Source: Auanema rhodensis (Eukaryota; Nematoda; Chromadorea; Rhabditida; Rhabditidae). Taken from it: a stretch of DNA of 64,000 nucleotides. Below the pieces are notes generated by a model. The model was not told the DNA's origin. It saw only the letters and a program-made list of their open reading frames with translations, and searched no databases. Every line of letters starts with the position of its first letter. Within the stretch, counting starts at the first letter, position 1. This document shows positions 14,873-28,195 of the stretch, piece by piece. The position numbers and the translations under genes were made by a program. The stretch lies in NCBI GenBank assembly GCA_964057225.1, contig OZ059895.1, forward strand, positions 8,990,001 to 9,054,000, read 5' to 3'.

Positions 14873-16351
14873 CTCAGTTTATTCTAACATTGGCTAGATA
14901 AAAATAATTATACTAAATGCATTATGGTGTTAAATATATTTTGATAATACACGAGCGAAATTAAGAACTAAAAAGGCTTAATATAAAAATTATAAAAACT
15001 TTAAACTTTTTTAATTATAAGAATAAATAAATAGTTAATAAAAGTAAGATATGTAGTTTGGTAAACAAATATATTGGGTTGAATATTTATAAACAATAGG
15101 TGAAAAACTTGACAAACGGCGAAGGTATACGCACCGCTTCGTGTCGCAACGCGGTTTTATACACCCAGAGTCACCCCATGAGAAATACGCCTTCGGAGCT
15201 TTAACTTGAACGTCTGATGCTGAGGAATAATTTTTTTGCTTACAAAGCTATTCATCAGGAAGTACCTGAGTTTGTACGTACGTCTGTGTTTAGCAACAAT
15301 TTGAGAATGAAAGCGAAATTTTAGTTAACGATAATAATATTTCTTCCTTGATAATTCAAGTGATAAGCGAAAGATATATAAATAATAAATAAAGTGTTGG
15401 AAATAAAATATAAATGCAAGGAAAGTACTATGCCTCCGGATATGAAAATAATTGTCAAATATACCAGTTTCGTGTATTTGTCAGTTAACGACTTATCTTG
15501 TCTAAATATCTCAATATTCTACATGTCCTATATATGTCGTAATGAATACTACACTATCCAAAATTGACATCTTAGACATATTATGTTACATATAGAAATT
15601 ATTACATTAAGATGAAATCGTTTTTTCTCTGTTATTCGTTATATCTCTGGAAGTTAGTGAAGCGTCTATAGCAAAGCAAATAATTTCTTTGCTGTTCGGC
15701 CTTTGAGTCAATATCATGTTAGCTTGTAGCTTTGAATACCGTTTGCTGCTTCTCTTTTCCAACCATTGTTGAACAATTTTGGAAACGTTCTTCGTGCGGG
15801 AGATCAATCAATTTTACCCAAACAGGTTTTGTTTTGCACAGTTCATCCCTATCGATTATTTGCCTACTAAAACTTGTACAAAACAAGCCAAAGTTATAAT
15901 AACGCTAATAAGGATGCATAAACAATTGTTTTCGAATAGTAGCCAAGAAAAATGGAAATCGTTCCAAGTTTTTTCTTTTTTAAACATATTGTTATCAATT
16001 TTTTGGCTACATGCTATGTTGTTTCAAATCTTGAAAAACTAAGAACATCTTTAGACATAAGTTGCGTATTTGTAAAAAAGGAACAAAGATATATACAGGT
16101 TCATTAATCACAAAACAAAAGACGAAAAAGACTAAAAAATGTTCATTTCTTCCCATAATAGACTATGGCTTAAAGAAGGGTAAGTTACAACTGTACAATA
16201 TTATATTAAACAATGTAACATATTATGCATTATATAAAAAGATCACAGTAAGTAAATTGTATACTCTAATGGCTTAAGCCAGGCATACGTGTAACCTGTA
16301 TTGATATATGGAACATGAGCTCCTTCTGGTGAGTGAAATTTGTGTTTTTTT
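14873..16351. other. CSK 5' region and PHACTR 3' region
   Basis: Nearly 1.5 kb. The open frames at 15607-15807, 15779-16042 and 16062-16277 have no recognisable domain, no splice pattern and an AT-driven composition, so I treat them as non-coding. A locally GC-richer block at about 15115-15210 could be the CSK core promoter or an untranslated first exon. Confidence 0.45.
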
Positions 16352-19300
16352 TTAATTGCGATGAAACCTTAAATGCAGATACCGCTTATAATTACAAATA
16401 GAAATAAGCCTTACCTGGTGAATATCTTACTCTCCTCATGCACATCCATTTCTGTAGCTTTAAAATCATTCAATTCTTTTCTAATTAGTGCCTGAAAGAG
16501 TGAATTCAGTAACAATCCTTTACTAATTGTAAACCTTTTCAATAGGTGTTAGCCTCGTCCATGGCTTATCTCCTTTCCTATCATAAATTTCTGCTTGTGT
16601 CACTTCGACATAATCATTAAATTGAATAATCTGTTGTTCTTTCAATTGCGCAATGGTTGGACGGAAACTTAGCTATAAATAATCAAAAGATAAATAAAAT
16701 ATTTTCGAGACAAGATGCACTTTTCGCAGAATCAATTTCCGTTTTTCTTCCATGGTTTCACCATCATCTCCGCGTCTAAGTATATTGCGTTCTTCAAGTT
16801 CTTCAACAGTAGGCCTTTCGCTCAACTTTCTGAGAGAAAAATCATTATGTGAAGAAAACTAGTACTTTTGATATACCTGGCTAATTTGATGCTAGCTGTA
16901 TGCATTAATTGACGCCTATCATCAGGTGTTTGGCCTGATATATCATCTTTACAAGGAGGAACATCTAACCTTAATGCCAATGTATCTTTTCTGAATATTA
17001 AATACATCATATAACTCGAATAACATTAGATAAACAGGTACTAACCTATGTACTTTGGCTGCTAATCCAGACATGGGCACAACAGAATCCTCATCTTCTT
17101 CATCATCATCATCAGCAGCAGCAGCAGTAGCAGCAGCAGCAGTAACTCTAGTAGGTTTGGGAGAACTAATAAACCTTGGCTCATCATCGTCTCTATATTG
17201 AATAGGCCCATCACTGTCACTATCATCAGTCAGGTGAGTTGGTAGCCCATCGTCCCTATAAAACAAAAAATAAATAAATATTAAAAATTATAAACCTTGG
17301 AGTATCAGATTTGTTCTTTGACGGCTTTCTTCGCAATCTTATTCTGGACGGCTGTCCTGGCTTTTTGAGAACAGGACGTTCTGGTTGAGCATTTAAATCC
17401 GGCTCCTAACAAACAAACAAACTCAAGACCATATTATTAGAATTTATTACTTTAACTTGTATCCTATCATAACCTTCTAGAAGGAGATTTGAGGTTATGA
17501 CATTGTGTTCATCCATTCGTTCTTCTTCAGGAGCTTCTGCACTGTCATTGGATGTGGATTCACTATCAGAATCTATAATTGGTATAAGTGAAAAAGATGA
17601 AAGGTCGCAAATAATAGATATACCAGAGTCGTCTTCTTCCTCTGTAGTTTCAGGCAATCGTATATGACTAACAGTTGGTTTCTCTTCTAATCGTACTCTA
17701 ATTATTGTGACTTCCGCTGTTTTGCTGTAAAAAAATTGTCAAAGAAACTTGGAAAAAAGAACAAAGAAAGGAGCATACCCATCAGTAGTGGCAATGGGAG
17801 TGAAACTATCACTTAGAAGTCGACCTGAAAATAATATTGAACTAAAGACACTTTTCTAATAAGAAACGCAGATCATTCACGATGAAAATGTGAAACAGAC
17901 GACGTGGATAAACAAAGCTTGAATTGGATAGATAGTTTATCTATCGAGATAATTCTAAGAGCTACTATCGAGCTCATAAATATAAAGATCGGCTTTTAAC
18001 TCATTTTAACAAAAAAAAGTGGAACTTACGTTGCTCGAAAGGAATTGGCTGAGAGTCTTTTTCAAGAACTGAATGAATATCGGGTAGAGAAGGAGAAGCA
18101 GGACAAGCTATTCGCGTTGAAGATCGTGACGAGGATCTCGCACTGCTCGTTCTAGAGAAGACATCGTGAGAAAAAAAAGAAATGGGAAAGTGAGGAGAGT
18201 AATCAACTAATCGAACAAAGAAATAAAGGAGAAAATGCAACTGACCTTCGCACTTTTCGTCGTTGAAGCTTCCATTTCCATGGACGTACAAGGCGCAACC
18301 AGAATTTACTCGTTCTTAGATGAGCAGAATTAAAAGCAAATGTTCTTCTCCTACGAGAACTGAATAGGGAAATTTTCACTGCATTACAATAAGAACCTAC
18401 TCTTTACTCTTTCCAGAGTGATCGTCCGTAGTTGTAGCCCCTGTCATGCACTCGTCATTATTAGTAGTTACTACAACACCTGAACATACAATAATAATAA
18501 AAGTTAAGAAATAAACATAAGAACCAGAAGAAAAAGTAAAAGTTAATTGAGACATTACACACATCAAAAATGAAAACGATTTACATAAAATGATTTAACA
18601 TAAAAATGTCATTCGTTTTTTGTTTTTAAAAGATAAAAGCAATAGAAATGGAAGGCGTAAATGTAAAAATATATTTTTCTTCGACCAATTAGCTAATATT
18701 ACTGGATTATGGAGAAAATTCACAGTCATTTTGGCCAAGGGGCATGATTAATGGTCCCAGTGAGCATTATAAGAATGATTAATAAGTATTACTTTTGATT
18801 ATAAACCAAGCCAGTGTCAGTTTAGAATTGGAAAAGTGATTGACGTAAAAAGAAAAACTTTTAATCTTCTCGAAGGCATATTTTTGATGAAAAGGTTGGA
18901 ACGGCAAAAATAATATGTGCAGGAAAGTTTTGCAAATATTCAATGAACATAAAACGTTCTTAGGAAATAAAAACAATACTCTTTAAACAGAAAACATAGC
19001 ATGAATCGATCTAAGAAGCAAACTGTGTTGAAAATTAAATAAAACTATTAGCAAGAATAGAATAGCTGTATAACATGTAGAAAAGAGAAAGTGTCTAGAA
19101 CCTTAAGAGCTGAGAAGGCAAGAACTAAATCGAATTCGTAGGCTCCGAGCTCTTCGGGTAATTGAATACAAAGATAGGGGAGAAGAGCAAGAGCAATAAT
19201 TCGAAGTGGGGCAAGTGTTGTCTTCATGTGACCCAGAAGACACAAAGGCAGTGACAATCCAACTACACAATACAAAACTTATCAGTAAACATTTCTAAAG

Positions 19301-20063
19301 CTTTATATTAAAATGGGCAGATAAAGAGAATAATTGAAACAGATATAAGATAGATAAAACAAACACATACTTCAAGAAACATATGTAGATTCAAAAAATA
19401 CTGAATAGGTCTCTGTATATTTAACATAAACCGTTTCTTGACAACGATGGCAACTAGTATAAAAATTTTCATAGTCCTGCATAAAATTTATTCAAAGGAA
19501 ACTATCATTTCAAATAAAAGCAGATTGATTTCTTTGGCCAAACATACGAATTTTCAAAATAACTGTAATGTATCAACAACTGTAAAGAAAAGAACCCGAT
19601 AAGGTCTTGTAAAGGACGATTGTAAAGACGTCACTTTTGCCTTCTATAGATATCATTTAAAAATATTAATTGAAAAGAGAAACTGAAATAATGGTACTTG
19701 CTCAACACAGGAAGCTCATCTGTCGCGAATCTCAGCACAGCTTTACACACTGTTTACCCGAACACTCAATAACCAATGACACAACTGCGAGACTGAATGA
19801 TTCAGTCCAGACACAATAACTGTTGTAGAGAGCAGAAGATCTGCAAGCTAACCAGTACGATTGAAGCTAGAATCCACATCAGCACACAAATATATTAAAA
19901 GGGAGTTATTTATAGATATACAGGAACAAAAGAATTTAAAAAAAGAAATGTTGATTAAAATATAATCTGCATGGCAAACATAAGAAAATCACTAACCATC
20001 TTGTGAAACTGGAGCTAATATGGAACAGACGGCATCTTGATTTGTCAATGCATTTGCAGTCAT
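16352..20063 (-). CDS. Phosphatase and actin regulator (PHACTR) homologue
   Basis: PHACTR proteins bind PP1 and G-actin and control actin organisation. Exon 1 is 19997-20063 (MTANALTNQDAVCSILAPV), followed by a 1.5-kb intron. Next come a conserved basic block ending LVRPWKWKLQRRK (the PWKW motif of PHACTRs), Ser- and acid-rich linkers, an Ala/Asp tract, and RPEL repeats (RKLSERPTVEELEERNIL; RKLSFRPTIAQLKEQQII). The PP1-binding C-terminus is KPWTRLTPIEKALIRKELN...EVHEESKIFTR. A 16-nt last exon (16352-16367) supplies FHRN-stop, matching FTRFHRP of vertebrate PHACTRs. A 41-nt intron at 18360-18400 is needed for the frame. An acceptor (ttttttcag) sits 8 nt before the ATG and the NMNAT gene ends only 214 bp upstream, so the two may form an operon. 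Confidence 0.85.
17107..17146 (-). repeat. Trinucleotide tract encoding Ala/Asp run in PHACTR
   Basis: Imperfect GCT/GAT-type triplets (read on the minus strand) encode an alanine run interrupted by Thr followed by an Asp/Glu run, in a linker between conserved blocks of PHACTR. Such tracts often vary in length between strains. Confidence 0.7.
18480..19996 (-). other. Long first intron of PHACTR
   Basis: 1,517 nt, about thirty times the usual intron here. Small open frames at 18779-18976 and 19048-19275 have no family resemblance. A GC-richer stretch at about 19690-19880 could be an internal promoter or an alternative untranslated first exon; nothing else is recognisable. Confidence 0.55.
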
Positions 20064-20277
20064 TCGCTATTCTGAAAAAAATTTATTTTCAAGCTTAGAA
20101 AGGACACATTTGGAATAAATTGCGATGTAAGTAAGATAATGATCATAAATGTACAAATTTTACAAACGTATTCTACAGTATTACAAGGTTAATAATAAAC
20201 AGTGCTAAATAACTGCCATAAGGAATATTAAATATAACTGTGAATGATTTGATTATTGCAAAAAGAGAAATGATTTT

Positions 20278-20990
20278 TTAAGAATACAAATTATGCTCGG
20301 AAATATAGGCGATAACCCGATCGGGTGTCGCATATTTTATAGACCGTTTTTCAGCAATAGCTTTCCTGAGGCGCGTGGAACTAACGTTACATGGACATGC
20401 TTCATCAGTAACAATCTATATTTTTTTTTCATATAAATCTAAAATAGAGAACAAACCTCAATTCTGTCACATATGTCTTCAAGAATTGGCATAGCTTTTA
20501 AAGTTTTTATTGGATCTGTACTTTCACGTGCAATAACAATTAAACCATAATCCAGAACTATTTTTCTGACGTCTTCCGGGTTCCATAGATTTTCGCCATT
20601 CGGTAAAATTTTATCGAAAGTCTCAACGACATCTCCACCAACCACTAATGCCATATTTAAATTGTCCTCGCCCAATCCCCGTAGCCGAGTACGATGATAG
20701 GAAAGTACATCAAGTGTTCGGGTCCATGATGTTTGTGAACATTCCCAACCATCCGTTTTGATCCAGTGAGAGTCTGTCGTAGCGGCTTTCAACATAGCTA
20801 ACCTATGAAAAGCTTTCACCAAATGGGGTTTTCCATAACTATCAGCAACAGGGCTCATAATTCCCAAAGAAACGTCTATATTTTTTTTATGCAAATGATC
20901 CCTAGCCACCTCCAGCATTCGTAGATGCATAATTGTGGGTGGATTGAATGAGCCACAAACAAGTAGACCAACCGACGGTTTAGCATGCAT
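20278..20990 (-). CDS. nmat: Nicotinamide/nicotinate mononucleotide adenylyltransferase (NMNAT)
   Basis: Catalyses ATP + NMN (or NaMN) to NAD (or NaAD), the common last step of NAD synthesis. Exon 1 encodes the nucleotidyltransferase motif GSFNPPTIMHLRMLE, PVADSYGKPHLV, the substrate-binding block KTDGWECSQTSWTRT, VVGGDVVETF and LIVIARES. Exon 2 supplies CNVSSTRLRKAIAEKRSIKY (the ISSTxxR motif) and DRVIAYISEHNLYS before the stop. About 220 residues, somewhat shorter than the human isoforms but with all motifs. The ATG at 20990 follows an acceptor-like ataacag closely, so a trans-spliced leader there is plausible. Divergent from RAB-5, with about 425 bp between the starts. Confidence 0.93.
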
Positions 20991-21415
20991 ACCTGTTATA
21001 CTTTAAATAAATCAGTTCTCACAATCAAAATATATAAAAAATTACATTTTAATATAAGAAAATTTGAATTCAATTAAAAATAATATGAAAAATTTGTATA
21101 AAAGTTGAATTCAAATTTTATGGAACGGGTCTTGTAGCGAAATCCCTGAGAGTGAGGTAGTGCTCGGCGTGTAATATTCTACAAACAGCTCGGTCATGCC
21201 CAGATACGCAGGGAAAGTGGACGAGATACATGCGTCATCAACAAATTCTGTAGCAATTTTTACTTATAATTTAAAATTAATATATTTGAATTTGCAATTT
21301 TATTAATACTATGATGACCCATAAATGTATTGCCATTGATATATTGATTATATAAGCTTTTAAAAACTTACTTTTTATCGATTTTTCATTGCTAGTTTAA
21401 ATTTCAGTAAGTAAG
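20991..21415. promoter_or_regulatory. Divergent promoter region NMNAT / RAB-5
   Basis: 425 bp between divergent start codons. AT-rich, with a GC-richer block at about 21120-21240. An acceptor motif (aatttcag) lies 8 nt before the RAB-5 ATG, a likely spliced-leader site. No tRNA or small-RNA fold was convincing. Confidence 0.5.
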
Positions 21416-22390
<975 letters not shown>

Positions 22391-23068
22391 AATCTACTAT
22401 GTCATATTTATCTAACGGCCGAGATTTCTGCACATCTGTCTCGTCTTTTTCACCAGGTTAACCAATAACTTTCCTATTCAGCATGTTTTTCATGTACATC
22501 TAGTTTGCGGCCAGTAACCGCTTTTCATTCCTTCCTAATTTATTTTTTCATTCAATAGCACTTGAGCCTCTCTATCTTGATGCCTGTACAGAACGCTTTG
22601 AGAGGGAATTTTTTCTCCTAATCATTTTGAGAAGTTGTATAAGAATCTGTATTGTTTCACATTTTTTATTTATAGAGTCTTATTTTGCAATGATTATCTA
22701 TTCAGTCTGCTTAATATTCTCGTCAATGGTTTCGGTCAACTTTTGTGATTGCGTGTTTTTTTTAACGTCAAATAAAAATTTAAAGCAGTTATTGAAAAAA
22801 AAAGTCTTTACATTGGTTAGTTACCAAACAAAATACTTATTTGAGACGTTTTATATTTTCGAGAAAAGTTTCAATTTAAGGAGGTGAAACAACCTGAAGA
22901 AAATAGGAACTATGCAGCTTATAAGAAAATGTGTTATGATGATTTCTGAATTCGTTGTAGTAAATATTTGAGTTTTTTCAAACGATTTTGTTTTGACAAG
23001 TTTATAACTAGCGTAGTATTTGCCACACTTCCCTGCCAGAATCTTTTATCGTCCTGTCTTTGCATCAG
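22391..23068. other. RAB-5 3' region
   Basis: About 680 bp of AT-rich 3' UTR and spacer, with AATAAA near 22770. The reading frame at 22627-22887 is low-complexity and hydrophobic by composition; I do not support it as a gene. Confidence 0.5.
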
Positions 23069-24226
23069 ATGTCAAACTCATCGGGTAGTGCTCGTGTTCC
23101 CAGAGCTGGGTCAAATATGAGGTTTTCTATGGTTTTACCAAGGTCCAGAAGATCAGCATCTAATGATTTGATGTTTCGAACTTCACCTGGGCCAGATCAA
23201 ACCATACCGGATACTCCACCTACAGATGGAATGTATCCCCCAGTAGCACTTTTTAGAGTTGCTAGGCCTGAAGGCAGAACAGCCCAGCCTGGAAATTGTA
23301 AGTCGAAGAAGTAAAAAAATTCAATTTTTGTTTCTTACTGTAGATAGATTAGGAGAACAAGGTGTGATAACTAGTGGGCGGGTGATACCCGTCTCCTCCC
23401 ATTTATCCTCACAAAATCCACATCCATCACAAATTACGTCTTCTTCTTCACAACCAAATCAAGTTTCTGTAGGTTACGATCAAGGTTCTCAAGGAACCAT
23501 ATATATTCAGGTGAGAAGAATAATCAGAAGAAAAGAGCGTGCGCCACCCCCTGTGCGAAGTAATATAGCAGCTGCTCGATTGTTAAAAGAAGCACAACAA
23601 ATTGGAAAAACCGCTCCTCCTGGTTGTTATGCTGCTCCTAAGGTATCATTTTTTCCTTAGCGAAAAATAGAATTAATTCCATATTAAATGTAATTATTCT
23701 TTACTATTATAAAAAAATTAAGTCTGATGATTTGTTTGAATGGGCTGCTGTAATTGAAGGACCTTGCGATACTGTATATGCCGGGGGAGTTTTTTTCTGT
23801 AATATTTCTGTTCAAGAAGGATATCCTTTTCATCCTCCTAAAGTGAGCAATTTACATTTGAAATTAAGTTTTATAAAAAACTTCAGATTGTTTTCCTGAC
23901 TAGAATTTATCATTGTAATATTAATACTAAAGGAGAGGTAATTTTAATTTTAAAATTCAGTTTTCATTTTCTTATCCATTTCTTAGGTTTGTGTAGATAT
24001 CTTACGAGAAAAATGGAAATCAACTATGACTATATCCACAGTTCTACAATCAATACTGTCACTTATGTATCAGTGTAATCCTGGTAATTCATGCCAATTT
24101 TGAATTGTTTTAAAAGCGTAATTTACAGACGATCCTTTAGTTACTTCAATAGGTAGTCAGTACAAAGAAGATCGAGAACAATTCGAGAAGACAGCTCGTA
24201 TTTGGACCACTCGATATGCCACATAA
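23069..24226 (+). CDS. UBE2E-type ubiquitin-conjugating enzyme with long N-terminal extension
   Basis: E2 enzyme that receives ubiquitin on a Cys thioester. The catalytic core lies in the later exons: [61 protein letters not shown], then the active Cys in [12 protein letters not shown] and a C-terminus of [10 protein letters not shown], matching UBE2E (UbcH6) where the family HPN motif is also HCN. Before the core lie roughly 140 residues, Ser/Pro/Gln-rich, without a fold I recognise; vertebrate UBE2E extensions are about 45-60 residues. The ATG at 23069 follows gcatcag directly, a candidate trans-splice acceptor. Five introns or so. Confidence 0.9.
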
Positions 24227-25226
24227 CATTTCGACGTACATTATTCATTTTCAATTGTTAAACTTGGTGCAGAAATATTGAAAGCTCAAGTTAGTATAAG
24301 TAACTCCCAACATGACAGTTTTCGGGTTGATCCCACCTGTCTTTAATATTAAATTTCTCAAATTCCTGTTATTTTTTGTTCGAGATTGAGATGAATTCTT
24401 TCATAAAAGGCTATCAAAATTATTAATCACCCGAACTAGATCAAAATCATGTTATTTAAAATTACTGTTTTCTGAGGAGAACCTTGTTTTCAATTGAAAC
24501 TGTTTTGTATTCATATTTTCAGATTGTGATAGATCTTGACTTGGGTTAACCTAATACATAGTGATTTTCTTATTATAAAATTATATTTATCATTTATGTT
24601 TTATAAGTTTATATGGAAATTGATTGATTATGCAACTAGAATGTGATTTGCTCTCAAGATAGCTGTTTGAATATTTTATTTATATGTAGTTAGCACCATT
24701 AATTGACCTTTCACAGTGCGAACAAAGTCAATCTGAAATGTGCATCTAGTTTCAATATAAGCAGTACTTACAGAGAAAATAGAGAAGTAATTTGGTAGCA
24801 CGTACATAAAGATAATATGAGCTGAGAGCTAGTACCTTAACCGGGCTAGAGGTTTGTGTATTCAAAAGATGAACACAGAAGCATAAGTATCCGCTTCTTC
24901 TTTTTGAACAAGGTCAAGACAAATATGACCCGGAAAGTAATAAGTAGGTGGGAGAACCAAACTAAATCTGTATTGAACCGGAAAGGCATTTGAACAGAGA
25001 AAGAGGAGGAGACGGTAAAGGTCAACTAGAGTTCAGTAAGGTCAAAGTAGAGCTTTACCTTGTTTGGCATTCTTACTGTGCTCAAGCATGCTGAGTAGCT
25101 GTGCGTACTTTTGTTAGATCCCCTTCATATTTTTGGATAGACAAAGTCTGTTTTTTCTGACTAAAAATCTACATACTTCATATTCTTCAAATACAAAGTT
25201 TGATAAATCACTAATTTATGTTAACC
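24227..25226. promoter_or_regulatory. 1-kb intergenic region upstream of the LDLR-like gene
   Basis: No gene seen. Three AAGGTCA nuclear-receptor half-sites, same orientation, lie at 24910-24916, 25018-25024 and 25038-25044. These could be a regulatory module for the LDL-receptor-like gene that starts at 25227. Confidence 0.45.
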
Positions 25227-28195
25227 ATGCTTTCAAATATATTTTTGAGCGGTGAGTAAATTCCATAAATTATAGGAAAATATAATCTTTTATAATTTAG
25301 GTTTTCTGTTATTTTCTATGTTTTCAACTAGTTATGGAATAAGTTGTGATTTATTTGAAGAAGCCACTACATTACACTGTATATCACCTTTAGTGGAATA
25401 TGCTGATCTGGCTTATAGAACTCTTCATCCACCACTTAGTTCTATAGATAATCTTTGTCTACGATATGAAAAATATTTAATATGTACTGCTGGTGTACGA
25501 GTTGAATGCCGGTATGATTTGATATGTGAGCATATTTGTTTCTTAAAAACTAAGTTTTATAGAAGATCTCGAGCATCAAATGTAGAAAAAATGTATGAAA
25601 TGATGTGCGAAGAGAAATATCTAAGTATTGTTCGAGAAGAACATGAATGTTTAATGGATTTAGAAACGTATGTTTCTTTTATTATTTTAAAAATAATTTC
25701 TTAAATATATATTTGAAGTGATGATACATTAAAAGAATGTTTTGTAAATCGTACAAATATACTTCGAGATGAAGAAATGGAACCAGGTAAAGACTTTTAA
25801 TTTAAATATTTTGTGATAATAATCATAAATTGAAGCATCAAGTCCTAAATACAGTTATGAATGTAGTGTGATTCAAGCATATGTTGATTGTTTATTAGAA
25901 AGAGATACAAATCATTGTTCGGATGCTGTTAAAGTAAGCATATTTATATATTTCAAATGAATTATTAATAAACAATAATATTATTAGATTGAAGTATCAC
26001 TTCTCTCTCAAATGGCTACAAGAGATGGAACAGAATGCCAATTAATTACAGATGGAAGCCGATCAAGACCAAAAGGTAATTTCATTAACTATAAAATATA
26101 TAATAAACATAAATATCATATATCATTGTTAAATAAACTATTAGTATTAGTTACTACATTTGTTTATGAATGTTTGAATTAGTCATACACACAAAAGGAA
26201 AATTTAAAGTTTTTGAATAAATTAAATTATTTGTCTTCAAATAACGAAGAAATAACCATTTTTATAGCTTTGTATATATTCTATTTAAAAAAAATTAAAG
26301 TTAAAAGAAGAAAATTAAAATCTATTTATAATATTTCTTTTTATTTGATTAAAATAAAGTTAAATTGAGCTTAATTATAATATTATGTGGTTTAGTTGAA
26401 CCATTGGAGGTATGTGACAAACAAGATAATTGTGTTTGTCGTCTGCCTGGATATGTATATGATGCTTCAATTGCTAAATGTGTTGGTATGTAAAATATTA
26501 TTATTTATATTTAACTATATAAATTATTATTTAGATATTAATGAATGTGATTCACCATCTAATGGATGTTCTCAGTTATGTACCAATTTACCTGGCACAT
26601 ATGAATGTTTATGTGATCAAAAATTCTTCCATTTATCTTCTGATAATAAAACTTGTAATCGAAATGATGGAGGTATATAACTTTTATTTCTTTTTTAAAA
26701 TTAAAATTATTATTTCAATAGATCCTTTATGGCTTTTCTTTGCTCATGGCCAATCTGTTTGGAATATCTCTTCGGACGGAAAAACATTCCAACTTCAACG
26801 TGCTGGTTTACAGAAAACTGCTATGCTAGATATAGATGTTTTAGTGAGTACAAATTCCTATTTGACTTTTGTTTTTCAAATAAAATTTTTTTTTAGGAAA
26901 AACGTATTTATTACGCGGATATTGGAGCTAATGCGATTGAGCGTATGAATATGGAGGGGACTTTCCCTCAGGTTATTCAAAGAATGGAAGTAGATGGAGT
27001 AGAAGGAATTGCAGTTGATTGGATGGGTCGTAATCTATATTCACTTAGAAGGTATAATTTTAATTATTTAATATAATTATATTATTTATATTATTTTTAG
27101 AAATGATATACTTGTACAAACACTTGATGGTAGATATAGAAAATCTGTATACCATGGAGTTATGAAACTTCCTCGAGCTATTGCTTTACATCCTCAATTT
27201 GGGTATTAATCTTATAACAAAATACTATTATTAAAGGTTATTTTAGAAAAATGTTTGTTTCGGATTGGTCATCAACTGCATTCATTGCTGCTGCCAATAT
27301 GGATGGAACTTCATTCAAAAAAATAGTTACTGAACGAATTACATGGCCTAATGCTCTTACTGTTGACATATATGCTGACAAACTTTACTGGGCAGATGCA
27401 TTTTTAGATGTTATTGAGTAATATATACATATAAGATACTAATTTTATATATGATTTCATTTGTTAGAGTTGCTAATCTTGATGGAAGTGGACGAAGAGT
27501 TATACTATCTGATACTGGATCAATTCCTCACATATTTGGTATGGCTGTTGCTGATGATCATCTATATTGGACGGATTGGACTTACAGGTATTTGATGTCA
27601 TGTATAACCGTTTTCTCATTTTGTTTTGTATTTCAGAGGACTTCTGCGTGCTCATAAAATTACTGGAGATAATATCACAGTCTTAGCTCAGACAGCTCTG
27701 TTACCGTATTCCTTAAAAGTATTCCATCCAAGTATCCAGCCAGCTGAGCCTACGGCATGTGCTTCTCGTGGTTGCTCACAGCTGTGTCTTCTCGGGCCGA
27801 ATGATTCAGCCACATGCTCTTGTGGAGATGGTTTTGAAATCACAGAAGATGGAAAAACTTGTATTTCAAATTGTTCTTCTGCCCAAATTGAATGTGGTGG
27901 ATCTGATCCAAAATGCATTTCAAAATTGTATTTATGTGATGGCATTGCTCATTGTTCAAATCATGCAGACGAGGCTCGATGTCGTAAGTTTATTGAAAAA
28001 TTTAATTTTTTCAATTTTATGAATAATTAATTTAATTTTTCAGCTCCAAGAATATGCTTACCTGGACAATTCCAATGTCACGACAATAAAACTTGTGTTT
28101 CTCCTGGCGGATTATGTGATGGAACAGCTGATTGTGCAGATTCATCAGATGAAATCTATTGTGAACAAAAAATTCATTTAATTCATACGTCTTAG
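25227..28195 (+). CDS. Secreted LDL-receptor-like protein with N-terminal DUF19-like domain
   Basis: Exon 1 plus the start of exon 2 encode a clear signal peptide (MLSNIFLSGFLLFSMFS). Next is a cysteine-rich region of about 200 residues resembling the nematode DUF19/T20D4.11 domain, then EGF (EVCDKQDNCVCRLPGY), a calcium-binding EGF (DINECDSPSNGCSQLC), a six-bladed YWTD propeller (RIYYAD, KMFVSDW, KLYWADA, HLYWTDW), another EGF and two LDLR class A repeats (LCDGIAHCSNHADEARC; LCDGTADCADSSDEIYC). It stops shortly after with no membrane helix, so it is predicted to be secreted. A 320-nt intron (about 26075-26394) separates the DUF19-like part from the LDLR-like part; the phase is continuous across it, but two merged genes cannot be excluded. 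Confidence 0.8.

Noticed and set aside
15779-16277. Two plus-strand open frames between CSK and PHACTR
   Set aside because: Lys/Phe/Ile-rich by AT bias, no motif; they lie in the PHACTR 3' region.
19048-19275. 75-codon hydrophobic open frame in the PHACTR intron
   Set aside because: Looks like a membrane protein only by composition; no homology or splice support.
27688-27945. 85-codon antisense frame over the LDLR-like gene
   Set aside because: Shadow of the EGF/LDLa exon on the opposite strand.
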